From: Bacteroidaceae bacterium
Lineage (GTDB): Bacteria > Bacteroidota > Bacteroidia > Bacteroidales > Bacteroidaceae
NCBI GenBank assembly: GCA_024401305.1
Contig: JAKSLI010000004.1
Span: 21,326 to 85,325 of the forward strand
DNA length: 64,000 nucleotides
Direction of reading: 5' to 3'
Shown here: in pieces, positions 50,798 to 60,571 of the stretch
Layout of the letters: the number at the start of each line of letters is the position of its first letter
Position numbering within the stretch: position 1 is the first letter of the stretch
Program-made: the position numbers and the translations under genes
The notes under the pieces: model-generated
Databases searched by the model: none
What the model was told of the DNA's origin: nothing
Seen by the model: only the letters and a program-made list of their open reading frames with translations

Positions 50798-50965
50798 CTA
50801 ATTCTTTATTTTCTCAATTGGTGTGAGTTCTCCAGTAGCTGCTATGTTAGGCACGTTTTCGAGATAATCAAATGTCTGTTTCATACCTATTCTTTGCCAT
50901 TCTTTGTGCAAATACCATTGTTGGATTTGTATCCAACACCAATAGATGTTTATCCAATTATCCAT
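50798..50965 (-). CDS. Short Trp-rich frame overlapping the acyltransferase end (55 aa)
   Basis: A 55-codon frame whose ATG overlaps the acyltransferase stop by 16 bp. The first 27 residues are rich in Trp, Ile and Tyr (MDNWINIYWCWIQIQQWYLH); the rest (MKQTFDYLENVPNIAATGEL, then TPIEKIKN) looks like a soluble small protein. An inner ATG at 50884 would give only this second part. It fills the gap between two genes of the run without leaving free bases, which favours real coding. I recognise no family. Confidence 0.45.
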   Translation of the reverse strand: MDNWINIYWCWIQIQQWYLHKEWQRIGMKQTFDYLENVPNIAATGELTPIEKIKN

Positions 50966-52044
50966 TTGCTACCAGGAATGTAGCTGATAGCCTTAGTTGT
51001 AATTATACAGCATACATATGTCAAGATAGCTATGCATGGAATTGTCAGGTAGATTGGCAGTATTGGATTGCCAGGACATTCAGGTATGAAGATAGGGGCA
51101 ATGTTGCTGAGGAAAAGGATGTGCATCAAATACATTCCGAAGGTGAGTTTTGAGATGCCGGTAATCCACTTTGGTGCTTCCCTTTGTTCTATGCAGGTGA
51201 ACATCAGGAATGCTCCGAACGTAGTGAGCAGGACGTTTGGTGTACAGAACTCCCATGACCATTCCAATACAGGAGTCTTCATCTCAATACCAGGAACACC
51301 TGTGTGCCAGAATGACCATGCCGTGAAGATAGCACCGATGAGGAATGCCGTAAATCCAATGCCCATTCGCTTGTTTCGATTCCACGTGAGGTGTTCACGA
51401 ATGTAATGAGCCATAACGAGATAGCCGAGATAGCCAGAGCAATAGTACAGCATACCGAAATATGGATTCCAGAAGCATGTGCCCCAGAGATCTGCGCTTA
51501 CGAACCGTGTCAGCCAAGGCGCAAGAGTAGAGAAAGCGAAGAAGGCAAGGAACAGACGCTCATCCTTTGCCGATGCCTTCTCCAGCCATGGAGATACCAC
51601 TGGTATGATAAGGTATAGCGAGATGAGTGGGTACATGAACCACAAGTGCCCAGCCGACGAAGGGAAAGTGAATTGAAGATGTGTGAAATCCTGCCATGCC
51701 TGTTCTGTTGTCAATCCTCCCCAAAGTAATGGCATGAAGCAGTAGAACAACATGAATATGATCATCGGTGGCAGGATGCGCTTGAATCTGCGTTTATAGA
51801 AGTCACCCATCGTTGTGCCAGCCTTTACAGGTACAAGCAGAAAGGCACTTACAACCATAAACAGTGGTACGCTGATACGTCCCAATGCGCCATCGAAAAT
51901 AGCTACCCACAGGCGGTTGCTCTCGTTGGCAAGCATAGATGTGTCTGCTGTCCAGCAATAGAAATTCTCACTCGAATGTACAAGCATCACGAGAAAACAT
52001 GCTATCACTCTTATGTAATCGATAAATACGATTCTTTTGTTCAT
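50950..52044 (-). CDS. Acyltransferase-3 family membrane protein
   Basis: A 364-residue inner-membrane O-acyltransferase (OafA/WecH type) with about ten membrane segments. It opens RIVFIDYIRVIACFLVMLVH with the conserved Arg and His, then has VPLFMVVSAFLL and YKRRFKRILPP. It would acetylate a surface glycan or exported sugar. It heads a tight run of four same-strand genes. No clear promoter box was seen just upstream. Confidence 0.88.
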   Translation of the reverse strand: MNKRIVFIDYIRVIACFLVMLVHSSENFYCWTADTSMLANESNRLWVAIFDGALGRISVPLFMVVSAFLLVPVKAGTTMGDFYKRRFKRILPPMIIFMLFYCFMPLLWGGLTTEQAWQDFTHLQFTFPSSAGHLWFMYPLISLYLIIPVVSPWLEKASAKDERLFLAFFAFSTLAPWLTRFVSADLWGTCFWNPYFGMLYYCSGYLGYLVMAHYIREHLTWNRNKRMGIGFTAFLIGAIFTAWSFWHTGVPGIEMKTPVLEWSWEFCTPNVLLTTFGAFLMFTCIEQREAPKWITGISKLTFGMYLMHILFLSNIAPIFIPECPGNPILPIYLTIPCIAILTYVCCIITTKAISYIPGSKWIIG

Positions 52045-52190
52045 GTTTGATATGTGTTTTAGGATTGTTATGTTTTCTGCTATAATTTAATCATGCATTA
52101 AAAACGATGCAAAAGTAGTAAAATTATTCAAAATACAAGAATTTCGGATAATCTATTCACAAATTCCATGTAAAATCCACTAACACAAGA

Positions 52191-52221
52191 AAGTCCGAAA
52201 AACTTAATGAATTTCGGACTT
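52191..52221. terminator. Hairpin between the acyltransferase and GH43 remnant
   Basis: Stem AAGTCCGAAA/TTTCGGACTT, loop 11 bases; no strong T run on either strand. It lies in a gene-free 236 bp (52045-52280) with nothing else recognised. Confidence 0.4.
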
Positions 52222-52280
52222 GGTGGTGATACAGGAAAATATATACAAAAAATTTGGATTATGCAGCTAATTTACCATGC

Positions 52281-52490
<210 letters not shown>

Positions 52491-52550
52491 TTAGTCAATC
52501 TTAAATACGATACTAGAAGTACAGTAAGAATTCTTTTTATCATTGTATTA

Positions 52551-55016
52551 CTATTGCAACTGCAATTTAAGGATGTTTACGCTGAAAGCTGGAACATGGA
52601 ACTTAACGGTGCGAGGATCAGCAGCCTTGGCTTCTGCTTGTGTAGGATAGATGGCACGAGGGTTCAGTAGCGTGTTCTCGTCGTCGCCACTTGCTGACGA
52701 CAGGCGAGTAAGTGCTACGGCGTTTGGTGCGTTCACGTCAACCTGACAGTTGGCGAGGTTGAGGATGCCATCAGCATGACCTTCGCCTACGTTTACTACC
52801 TTAACATACATCACCTTGGATGCCTCGTCGATGGTCGTTGTGGCATAGACACCTTCCATCGCTGAACTCTTCTGTATCTTGCAGACAAAGTCCTCCTTAC
52901 CGTCAATGCTGCATCGAAGGCTGTCACCCTCCACATCGACCTGAATAGTGTACCAACGGTTGTTGTCAACATGGAAGCGGGATTCACGTCCTATCTGTAT
53001 TCTTCCACTGCCGATGGTTTGCTCTGCATTGTTCTGCACGTTGCCCCACCCACCGATGTTGTACCAAAGGAAATGCTTGTTGTCGAGATAGTTGGCAATA
53101 GCCATGAAACCTTCTACACCCTCACGCTTCATAGCTTCCACCTTGTAGGTGTATTTCTTTGCAGAGATCGGGAGAGGGCATGTTGCGATGGCAGGTTGTT
53201 CGTTGGATGTCTGAACATAGTTGCCATTCTCAATCGTCCATTTTCCGTTCTGCGGTGTCCATGTAGAGAAATCTCCGAGAGAGGTTTCCTTGCCATCGAT
53301 GATGAGTCGTGGGTTGCGATACTCCACGGTAGTGTTGTATGTCGCGAGGCCTACGTTTACAGGTTTCTCTTCCTCCTCCTCTGCTATCTCCGGCATTTGC
53401 AGCGACCAGGTGCAATCTGTCTTCAGAACACGCGTACCTATGTTGTTAGGGAACAGCTGCTGAACGTAATACGATGGTGTTCCCATGCAGTCGCGTGAGT
53501 TGAAGCGTATCATGTCAGGACGCCAGCGAGCATCATTCTCATTGACGAAGATAGGAGCGTATGAGTTCATCACAACCACATCGCTGTTGTTCTCCATACC
53601 CATCATATAGACAGCTTCGCCAAGGGCAGCGTTAAGGTTGCCGATGTCGCCAAACTGACTCGTCACGGCATATTCGCCAACATAAACCTTGTGACGGTCA
53701 CGAGGATAGGTGTCATACTTGTGGAAACGCTCAGCAAACCACTTAGGATTACGATAGTAGTGCTCGTCAACCATATCAACAGGATAATCGTTGCGCCAAC
53801 TTGGGTTGTCAGTACTCCAACTCTCCACATTGCCTATGCACTTCACGTTAGGGTACTTCGCCTTGATGGCATTGTAGAACTGAATATAACGCTCTGGATA
53901 GTGGTCAGATTGGTCAGAGTTATTATCCATGCTGTAGTTGTAGTTCTCGTTGCCTATCTCTATGTATTCCAGATTGAAAGGCTCAGGATGACCATTCTCA
54001 GCACGCTTCTTGCCCCACTTGGATGAGACAGGGCCATTGGCATACTCCAATGCGTCGAGGCACTCCTCTATCCAACTATCAATCTTGTCGTAAGGGTCAC
54101 ACCCGCCATGCCAGATACCGACATTCACGACATAGAGAGGCTTTGCGCCAAGGTCTTCGCTCAGCTGCAGGTATTCATGGAAACCGATGCCGTCGCTCGT
54201 GCGGTATCCCCAGTTGACATTGGCATGTCCTTCACGCTCTTCTATAGGTCCTATGGTACGCTTCCAGCGGAACGCATTGTCAGGGCTCTGCTGTCCTTCC
54301 ACGAAGCAACCGCCAGGGAAACGCATGAACCGTGGATGCATGTCGGCAAGCATCTGTGCGAGGTCAGGTCGCATTCCGTTAGGACGGTTCTTGAATGTTG
54401 GTGGGAAAAGGCTCGCCACGTCAATCTGAATCTCGCCAGCTTTGTCTGCCGTCAACACGAACTGCGCCTTTGCATCGTTGACTGTAGCTGTAAGCTCCGC
54501 ACTCACCTTCTTCCATTCCTTCTTTGTATTCACCTTCACAGGAGCAGAAGCAAGCACCTTTCCTTCCGTGCCAACAAGCTTGGCGGTGAGAGTTCCCTTA
54601 TATCCCTTGTCGCTTCTGATGAAGAACGAGAGCTGATATTTTCGTCCTTCCACGGCATTGATGCCCCAGAAACCTTCGTTGCGCACACCGTCGCCTTTTC
54701 CGCTTATCTTTACGTTCAAAGCGTTATGCTGCACGCTGTTCAGAAGATTCTGCTGAGTTAGACTTATCTGTGCATTACCTTCTGCCGACCAACTTGTGGG
54801 TGCTGCCAAGTCATCCTCAAACGAACGGTTGCGGATAAGCTCAGCGTAAAGCCCTCCATCAGCAGCATGGTTTATGTCCTCGTAGAATATTCCATAATGT
54901 GTAGGACTTATGGCAGGACCTTGATTATTGGCATCAACATTGATAACCACCTGTGCCGAGAGGCTTGTGGCCATACTTGCCATGAGCATTGCCACGCAAA
55001 TGTTTCTTGTTTTCAT
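52551..55016 (-). CDS. GH51 alpha-L-arabinofuranosidase
   Basis: An 821-residue secreted enzyme that removes arabinose from arabinan or arabinoxylan. After a signal peptide (TSLSAQ) comes the GH51 start (NQGPAISPTHYGIFYEDINH), an inserted carbohydrate-binding-like domain (about 70-210), then the barrel with acid/base Glu in EIGNENYNYS near residue 352 and nucleophile Glu in YVGEYAVTS near 445. A second beta-sandwich (about 580-720) precedes the C-terminal domain. It is followed by GH29 and GH43 remnants and preceded by GH29 on the same strand, forming one cluster. Confidence 0.93.
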   Translation of the reverse strand: MKTRNICVAMLMASMATSLSAQVVINVDANNQGPAISPTHYGIFYEDINHAADGGLYAELIRNRSFEDDLAAPTSWSAEGNAQISLTQQNLLNSVQHNALNVKISGKGDGVRNEGFWGINAVEGRKYQLSFFIRSDKGYKGTLTAKLVGTEGKVLASAPVKVNTKKEWKKVSAELTATVNDAKAQFVLTADKAGEIQIDVASLFPPTFKNRPNGMRPDLAQMLADMHPRFMRFPGGCFVEGQQSPDNAFRWKRTIGPIEEREGHANVNWGYRTSDGIGFHEYLQLSEDLGAKPLYVVNVGIWHGGCDPYDKIDSWIEECLDALEYANGPVSSKWGKKRAENGHPEPFNLEYIEIGNENYNYSMDNNSDQSDHYPERYIQFYNAIKAKYPNVKCIGNVESWSTDNPSWRNDYPVDMVDEHYYRNPKWFAERFHKYDTYPRDRHKVYVGEYAVTSQFGDIGNLNAALGEAVYMMGMENNSDVVVMNSYAPIFVNENDARWRPDMIRFNSRDCMGTPSYYVQQLFPNNIGTRVLKTDCTWSLQMPEIAEEEEEKPVNVGLATYNTTVEYRNPRLIIDGKETSLGDFSTWTPQNGKWTIENGNYVQTSNEQPAIATCPLPISAKKYTYKVEAMKREGVEGFMAIANYLDNKHFLWYNIGGWGNVQNNAEQTIGSGRIQIGRESRFHVDNNRWYTIQVDVEGDSLRCSIDGKEDFVCKIQKSSAMEGVYATTTIDEASKVMYVKVVNVGEGHADGILNLANCQVDVNAPNAVALTRLSSASGDDENTLLNPRAIYPTQAEAKAADPRTVKFHVPAFSVNILKLQLQ

Positions 55017-55051
55017 ATATTTGTTATTTAGTCGTTTGGGATATTTGTCGT

Positions 55052-56809
55052 TTAGTCAATCTTAAACACGATACTTGTCTTGCATGGCAATGACGTTGGA
55101 CATTCGATAGTGAGGCACTCGTTTGTCTGCTTCCATTTCAGCTTAGCCTTGCTGCCAAGCAGTTTCACGCTCTTCACCTTCTTGCCTTCCGACTTTGCAA
55201 GCGAATACACCTTCACCGCATCACCGCCATTTGGCAGAGCCATGCAGAAGGCATAGAGTGAGCCGTTCTTGCCCACTGTGAAGCGAATGTCCTGAGCGTT
55301 GAACTTGAAGTTCTTATGATTCTCACCAAGCTTGCCGCCTGGCAATTTCTTCAACGTTCCTTTCTTTGTGGTTTCGCCCTCGCCAATCTTCTTCCATGCC
55401 TTGCTGCCATACACCGCTTCGCCGTTGATACTCATCCATTCGCCCACCTCTTCGAGCATCGTCACGCAAGCGTCCTCTATCGAACCGTCGGGCAGCATAG
55501 GGATGTTGAGTGCTGCATTGCCATCGCGAGAGATGGCTTCAATCACGAAGCGTATCATCGAACCTGAATCGTAGGTGAAGCCAGGAGCATAGAACCAGTC
55601 GCCAACAGGTGCTTCGCGAATCCAAGGCTGCACGGCATTGATGGTGTCAGGGAAATCAAACTCAGCCGTATTCACTGCGCCGTTGGTGGTGTCGCGGAAC
55701 TTGATGATGCTGAACGCATCCACCTTTCCCTTCTTCTTCAGCTGGCGGTTGTAATAGTCGGCCATTACCGTTTGCATGGCATTGCACTTGTAGCCAGTGC
55801 CAGTGCCGTTGCCGCAGAAAGGTCCCTGCTTTGTGCCGTCGGTGTAGATGAAGTCAGGATCGTAGTTTGCCACCACGTCCATCATGCGCAAAGTCCACTG
55901 AGTGGCGTACCACTTGCAGTAGTCGAGGTGACGCCAGAAGATGCCGTCCTTTGGAGGCGACCATCCCGTATGAGCGCAAGCATCGACAGATTCGTATTCC
56001 CTGAGGTCAATGCCATAGAGCAAGCGAGGGTCGTAGCCTTCCCACCATTTGCCCTTGCCATCCTCGAGCGTGAGGTTGCCGTCGTAAGGCACTCCTGCCT
56101 TGTCGCCCTTTGAATCAGAGCCAAAAGCCGTTTGCCACCACCACCAAGTATATTCGTGGTGGAAGGTCACGCCATAGTGCATGTCATACTTTCTGCAAGC
56201 ATCTGCCCACTCACGCAGCAAGTCGCGCTTAGGACCTATGTTCAAAGAGTTCCAAGGGTGATATTTCGAGTTCCAGAGGTCGTAGTTGTCGTGATGCACA
56301 CCCTGAATCATAAGGAAACGTGCACCAGCCTTCTGGTAGAGCTTTGTCAGATATTCAGGATCGAGTTTCGTAGGGTTCCAATCTTTCAGCACATCCTTGT
56401 AGCCAATCTCAGACGGATGACCATAACGCTTCACATGGTTGCGGTTAGCCTCATGCCCATCTTGCTCCTTATATAGATTGCGAGCATACCAGTCGCCACT
56501 TTCGCCTGCTGCCTGTGGCCCGAAATGCACCCAGAATCCGAACTTCGCTTCCCTCAGCCATTCTGACGAGCCAGGGTAGTTTGCCTCTATCGACTCCCAA
56601 GTTGGCTTGAAAGGACCTTCGGTGATAGGTATGTCGAGCTTCACTTCAGCAAATGTGTTGATGTCGGCTAATTTCACCGAACCAATAGGTTTCTTCTCTG
56701 GTATTTCCGGGAAAGGAGGCAATGTTGGCATCTCACCTTCCTTCAATGTCTGTGCATTGGCACTTCCTGCACAAAGCAGGACAAAAGCAATTAAAAGTGA
56801 TTTTTTCAT
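55052..56809 (-). CDS. GH29 alpha-L-fucosidase
   Basis: A 585-residue secreted enzyme that releases L-fucose. Signal peptide ends SANAQ. GH29 features: EAKFGFWVHFGPQ, a GARFLMIQGVHHDNYDLWNS stretch, FHHEYTWWWW, and the nucleophile Asp in PDFIYTDGTKQG near residue 321. It ends in a beta domain (SIVFKID). Compared with longer GH29 proteins it lacks the discoidin-like C-terminal domain, a piece of which lies just upstream as a separate remnant. The GH51 gene follows by 35 bp. Confidence 0.93.
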   Translation of the reverse strand: MKKSLLIAFVLLCAGSANAQTLKEGEMPTLPPFPEIPEKKPIGSVKLADINTFAEVKLDIPITEGPFKPTWESIEANYPGSSEWLREAKFGFWVHFGPQAAGESGDWYARNLYKEQDGHEANRNHVKRYGHPSEIGYKDVLKDWNPTKLDPEYLTKLYQKAGARFLMIQGVHHDNYDLWNSKYHPWNSLNIGPKRDLLREWADACRKYDMHYGVTFHHEYTWWWWQTAFGSDSKGDKAGVPYDGNLTLEDGKGKWWEGYDPRLLYGIDLREYESVDACAHTGWSPPKDGIFWRHLDYCKWYATQWTLRMMDVVANYDPDFIYTDGTKQGPFCGNGTGTGYKCNAMQTVMADYYNRQLKKKGKVDAFSIIKFRDTTNGAVNTAEFDFPDTINAVQPWIREAPVGDWFYAPGFTYDSGSMIRFVIEAISRDGNAALNIPMLPDGSIEDACVTMLEEVGEWMSINGEAVYGSKAWKKIGEGETTKKGTLKKLPGGKLGENHKNFKFNAQDIRFTVGKNGSLYAFCMALPNGGDAVKVYSLAKSEGKKVKSVKLLGSKAKLKWKQTNECLTIECPTSLPCKTSIVFKID

Positions 56810-56817
56810 ATCTATAT

Positions 56818-57079
56818 TTATTCTGTCAAAATCTCAATGTCCTCATACACAGCTCTCTCGCCAGAGTTCAAGTTTTCGGCATCGATGCGCAATAAGTTGG
56901 CATTGATAGGGGTAATGCTTACGCTCTGCCAGATAGGGTTGTTGACGATGTTTGAGAACTCGCCCTCGCTGATACGCTTCCATTCATTGTTCTCCATTGT
57001 CCAGAACGAATAGCGTGTGATGATGCCCACCTGCTCCCAATGTATACAATAGGATTACAAATGATAGTATTCTTCTCAT
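56818..57079 (-). pseudogene. Chimeric remnant: GH43-type start joined to a GH29 C-terminal domain
   Basis: The first 33 bp (57047-57079) are nearly identical to the start of the GH43 remnant ([11 protein letters not shown]). They run out of frame into GIITRYSFWT...EGEFSNIVNNPIWQSV...GERAVYEDIEILTE, which is the discoidin-like end of a GH29 fucosidase. No catalytic part remains. It lies 8 bp before the intact GH29 gene. It records a deletion between two tandem glycosidase genes. Confidence 0.75.
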
Positions 57080-57083
57080 GATT

Positions 57084-57962
57084 TCATTTGTGATTTTTAA
57101 TGTATGATGTATGATTCTTATATTCCCCTGGTGGGAATCCCTCTATACGCTTGAACCATCGGCAGAAAGCGGTGGTGGTAGGGAAGTTCATATCTTCGGC
57201 TATCGAAGAGAGCGTTGCTTTATTGGTAGTGAGCAGAATCTTTGCTTGAAGCATGGCGGCATGTTCCACCCATGCCATGACGCTTTGTCCGCTGACGCGC
57301 TGGATAACAGACATAAGATAATGAGGCGAGACGCAAAGCTGGTCGGCATAGAAACTGACCTTGCGCTCTGTGCGTGCGTTGCGGCTGACCAATAACTTAA
57401 ACATACGGAAGATATCCTCGCCACGAGAACTGGAAGTTTGTGATGATTGCAGAGGCAGTGTGCTTGTCCGCAAAGCACAAACATTATCCACGATGGCACG
57501 TTGCAGATGCTCAATGACATTCTTGCGCCCAGGGTGATTCTGACATAATGTACACAAGGTATCATAGATACGGAATGTGTCCTGATGCACATCGTCTTCA
57601 GGGTGTAGGATGATAGGTTCATCAACGCTGATGGTAGGCAGCAAAACTGTGCCATTAAGAGCATAGTCATTCGATGCGGAACGTATGTTGACAATGGTAT
57701 CATGAGGCAACAGGATAATCATCCCCTTCGTGACTTGATACTCCGTAAGGTTTATCTCAACGATTGCCTCACCTGCGCTTACGATGCCGACACGCGCTTC
57801 TTTGAGCAATAGTAGCATTCCACTTCGTACGTATGGATTGCCAGTAAAACGCATTCCTTTTGCTACTGCATAGTCAGACGCAATCTGGAATGCGTCAATG
57901 CTTTGGCGCATGGTATCAGGTTGAATGTCCTGAAGCGAGAATTTAGTCGGTTTATCTGCCAT
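57084..57962 (-). CDS. AraC-family regulator with repeat-derived C-terminus
   Basis: A 292-residue transcription factor. Residues 1-170 form a cupin-like sensor domain; residues 185-285 contain two helix-turn-helix motifs (YADQLCVSPHYLMSVIQRVS and ATLSSIAEDMNFPTTTAFCR), then WFKRIEGFPPGEY. The last 11 residues are KNHTSYIKNHK, encoded by a CATAC/CATAAAT simple repeat identical to one inside ccsBA; the ordinary family end has been replaced. It lies upstream of the GH29/GH51 cluster on the same strand and may control it; the effector is unknown. It is divergent from the efflux operon. Confidence 0.88.
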   Translation of the reverse strand: MADKPTKFSLQDIQPDTMRQSIDAFQIASDYAVAKGMRFTGNPYVRSGMLLLLKEARVGIVSAGEAIVEINLTEYQVTKGMIILLPHDTIVNIRSASNDYALNGTVLLPTISVDEPIILHPEDDVHQDTFRIYDTLCTLCQNHPGRKNVIEHLQRAIVDNVCALRTSTLPLQSSQTSSSRGEDIFRMFKLLVSRNARTERKVSFYADQLCVSPHYLMSVIQRVSGQSVMAWVEHAAMLQAKILLTTNKATLSSIAEDMNFPTTTAFCRWFKRIEGFPPGEYKNHTSYIKNHK

Positions 57963-58117
57963 AACCAGTGTGCATATAGTATCATTTTGCGTGCAAATAT
58001 AGTGAAAAATTCACAAAATATGTTGTAAAAAAGGTAAAAAGTCACAATTTGCACATATAAAAGCACAAATGGTTTCACTTTTTTTGCAATAACGGATGTA
58101 TATTTGCAAACGAAAAA

Positions 58118-58145
58118 AGCCCCCAACCCCGAACGGGGAGTTTCC
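58118..58145. repeat. C-run/G-run repeat before the TolC gene
   Basis: AGCCCCCAACCCCGAACGGG then GAGTTTCC, a member of the G/C-run repeat family. It lies in the leader of the efflux operon, in the gap 57963-58165. Confidence 0.7.
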
Positions 58146-58165
58146 AATCACTATATAAATCTAAT

Positions 58166-59497
58166 ATGAGAAAACTTTTTTTTACCGCATTCTGCCTTCT
58201 GAATTCCGCATTCTGCATTACATTTGCCCAGACGGCAAGCATAGAGCAATGCCAACAATGGACGCAGGAGAACTTTCCGCTGATAAATCGTTACGACCTT
58301 ATCCGAAAGACGGAAGTATTCACCCTGAACAACATAGCCAAGGGATGGTTGCCGCAAATAACTGTTTCCATGCAAGGAAGCTTACAGAGCGCAGTGCCGG
58401 AATACCCAGAAGTGCTGTCAAGCATGCTCAGTCAGATGGGCACGGAGATGAAGGGCATAAGTCCTCTGCAATACAAGGCTGCCATCGATGTGCAACAAAC
58501 CATTTATGACGGTGGTGCGATAGATGCCCAACGCCGCGTGGCAGAAGCAAGCAGCAAGGTGCAGGAGGCAAGCGCGGATGTGCAGATGTATGCTCTTCGT
58601 GAGCGTGTCAATGACCTCTGCTTTGCCATTCTTCTTATTGATCAACGCTTGAAACTGAACGAGGAGATGCAGCGCACCATTGATTCCAATCGCCAACGAC
58701 TCGTTACACTGAAAGAAGGTGGTGTGGCTATGCAGTGCGATGTGGATGCGATGAGTGCAGAACTTGCCACCGTAAGTCAACAACATACCGACATCGAGGC
58801 GCAGCGCGAGGCATTCTTAAAGGTGCTTACCATATTCACAGGCAAAGACATCACAGAAGTAATTCCTCCTCGTCCTGAAAGGTTTCTGTCCCCCGATAGC
58901 GGGGGAACCGAAGGGGGATGGGTGGTGGAAGGTCCTGAGGGTTCTCGTCCAGAACTTCGACTATTTGATTACCAGAAATCTCTTGCTGACACCAAGGAGG
59001 AAGCTCTGCGCACATCACTCCTCCCGAAGATTGGAGCTTTCGCCCAAGGCTACTACGGCTATCTTGGCATGAACTTGTTTCGCGACATGATGAAGAGTAC
59101 GCCAACCCTCAACGGCATCATTGGCATAAAGGTTTCGTGGAATCTGTCTGTTTTCTATACCCACAAGAATGATCGTACAAAACTGGCGCTCCAACGAGAG
59201 TCGATAGACAACGACCGCGAAGTGTTCCTCTTCAACCAAAGCTTGCAATCAAGCCAGGAAGACAGCAATATACGACGCTATCAGAAGCTCATCAGCGAGG
59301 ACGACAACATCTGCCGGCTGCGTCATAAGGTGCGCATGGCAACGGAGGCAAAGCTTGAAGGAGGCCTCGTTGATGTGAATGCCCTGATCATGGAAATCAG
59401 TCGCGAGAACCAAGCCAACATCAACAAGGCAATCCACGAAACAGAACTCTTGCAACATCAGTATAAACTTCAAAACATAAAGGGAGGCCACCTCTAA
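58166..59497 (+). CDS. TolC-family outer-membrane efflux protein
   Basis: A 443-residue protein with signal peptide (ITFAQ). The two-repeat coiled-coil pattern of TolC proteins is present, with long helical stretches at about 110-210 and 300-430 and the AALQ-like NIRRYQKLISEDDNICRLRH region. A short repeat-derived insert (FLSPDSGGTEGGWVV) lies near residue 245, where a G/C-run hairpin (58888-58925) has entered the gene without breaking it. It forms the outer-membrane exit duct for the HlyD-ABC pump encoded next. Confidence 0.88.
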   Translation: MRKLFFTAFCLLNSAFCITFAQTASIEQCQQWTQENFPLINRYDLIRKTEVFTLNNIAKGWLPQITVSMQGSLQSAVPEYPEVLSSMLSQMGTEMKGISPLQYKAAIDVQQTIYDGGAIDAQRRVAEASSKVQEASADVQMYALRERVNDLCFAILLIDQRLKLNEEMQRTIDSNRQRLVTLKEGGVAMQCDVDAMSAELATVSQQHTDIEAQREAFLKVLTIFTGKDITEVIPPRPERFLSPDSGGTEGGWVVEGPEGSRPELRLFDYQKSLADTKEEALRTSLLPKIGAFAQGYYGYLGMNLFRDMMKSTPTLNGIIGIKVSWNLSVFYTHKNDRTKLALQRESIDNDREVFLFNQSLQSSQEDSNIRRYQKLISEDDNICRLRHKVRMATEAKLEGGLVDVNALIMEISRENQANINKAIHETELLQHQYKLQNIKGGHL

Positions 59498-59548
59498 ATC
59501 TCCCCAAAGGGGAGACTTCTTAATCACCATATAAATAATATAGAAATT

Positions 59549-60571
59549 ATGAAAAAGACCATTTTGAAAATCAAGAGATACGTTACATTTTTTTCTCTCC
59601 CCCTTTTGGGGGGAGTTGGAGGGGGGCTTCTGCTCTCTTGCTCCAACAACGAGAACAGCTACGACGCGATGGGCATGTTTGAAGCCACGGAGGTGGTGGT
59701 GTCTGCCAAGGCGCAGGGTGAACTGATTAGTTTTACCATCAATGAAGGCGACATGGTAAAGGCAGGCGATACGCTCGGTTGCATAGATGTAACGCTACTT
59801 TCGTTGCAGAAGCAGAATATCCAGGAAGGTCTTGGCGTTTACGACGCCAATAGCCAACAGCTTGACCTCTCAAGTGCCTCTACCTCACAGCAGATTCTTG
59901 ACCTACAGACGCAGACGGCAAGTGTTCGCCAACAGATAGAAAACCTCACTCATGAGCGTGAGCGATTCAGTTCGCTGACGGATAAAGGAGCCGCTGCGCA
60001 GAAACAAGTCGATGATCTTGACCAGCAGATTGCCGTTTTGAAACAGCAGCAGAAGAGTTTGGAAGAGCAGATAGCTTCGCGCAATAAGTCGCTGGAGTTG
60101 CAGAGCCGTGCACTCGCCATGCAGTCGGAAGCCGTGAAGCGACAAGGATCGGTGTCTGCCGGTAGCATTGACATCGTAAAGCGCCAAATCAGCGATGCCG
60201 TGGTTGTTTCGCCTACAACGGGCACTATCCTTCAGACGTATTCCGAGCAGGGAGAATATGCTGTTCCGGGTAAGGCTCTCTTCAAGGTTGCTGACTTGAG
60301 CGAGATGATTCTCCGTGCATACGTTACCGCTGACCAGTATGACCATTTGAAACTCGGTCAGCAAGTTAAAATTATGGTAGATAATGGCAACGAGACACAG
60401 CGTGAATACAAGGGTAAGGTAACCTGGATAGCCCAGAAGGCGGAGTTCACCCCTAAGACCATACAGACAAAGGACGAACGCGCCAACCTGGTGTATGCCA
60501 TCAAGGTAAGCGTCAAGAACGATGGAATGATTAAGATAGGACAGTATGGCGAATGCTATTTCAATAAATAA
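59549..60571 (+). CDS. HlyD-family membrane fusion lipoprotein
   Basis: A 340-residue periplasmic adaptor. The start is unusual: a basic MKKTILKIKRYVTFF is followed by SLPLLGGVGGGLLLSC, whose Gly/Leu stretch is encoded by a G/C-run repeat (59596-59630), yet it forms a good lipobox with Cys at residue 31. Then come a barrel-sandwich domain (VVSAKAQGELISFTINEGDM), a coiled-coil hairpin (about 80-215) and the second half with QAEFTP-like beta strands. It joins TolC to the ABC transporter. It overlaps the ATPase gene by 26 bp. Confidence 0.9.
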   Translation: MKKTILKIKRYVTFFSLPLLGGVGGGLLLSCSNNENSYDAMGMFEATEVVVSAKAQGELISFTINEGDMVKAGDTLGCIDVTLLSLQKQNIQEGLGVYDANSQQLDLSSASTSQQILDLQTQTASVRQQIENLTHERERFSSLTDKGAAAQKQVDDLDQQIAVLKQQQKSLEEQIASRNKSLELQSRALAMQSEAVKRQGSVSAGSIDIVKRQISDAVVVSPTTGTILQTYSEQGEYAVPGKALFKVADLSEMILRAYVTADQYDHLKLGQQVKIMVDNGNETQREYKGKVTWIAQKAEFTPKTIQTKDERANLVYAIKVSVKNDGMIKIGQYGECYFNK

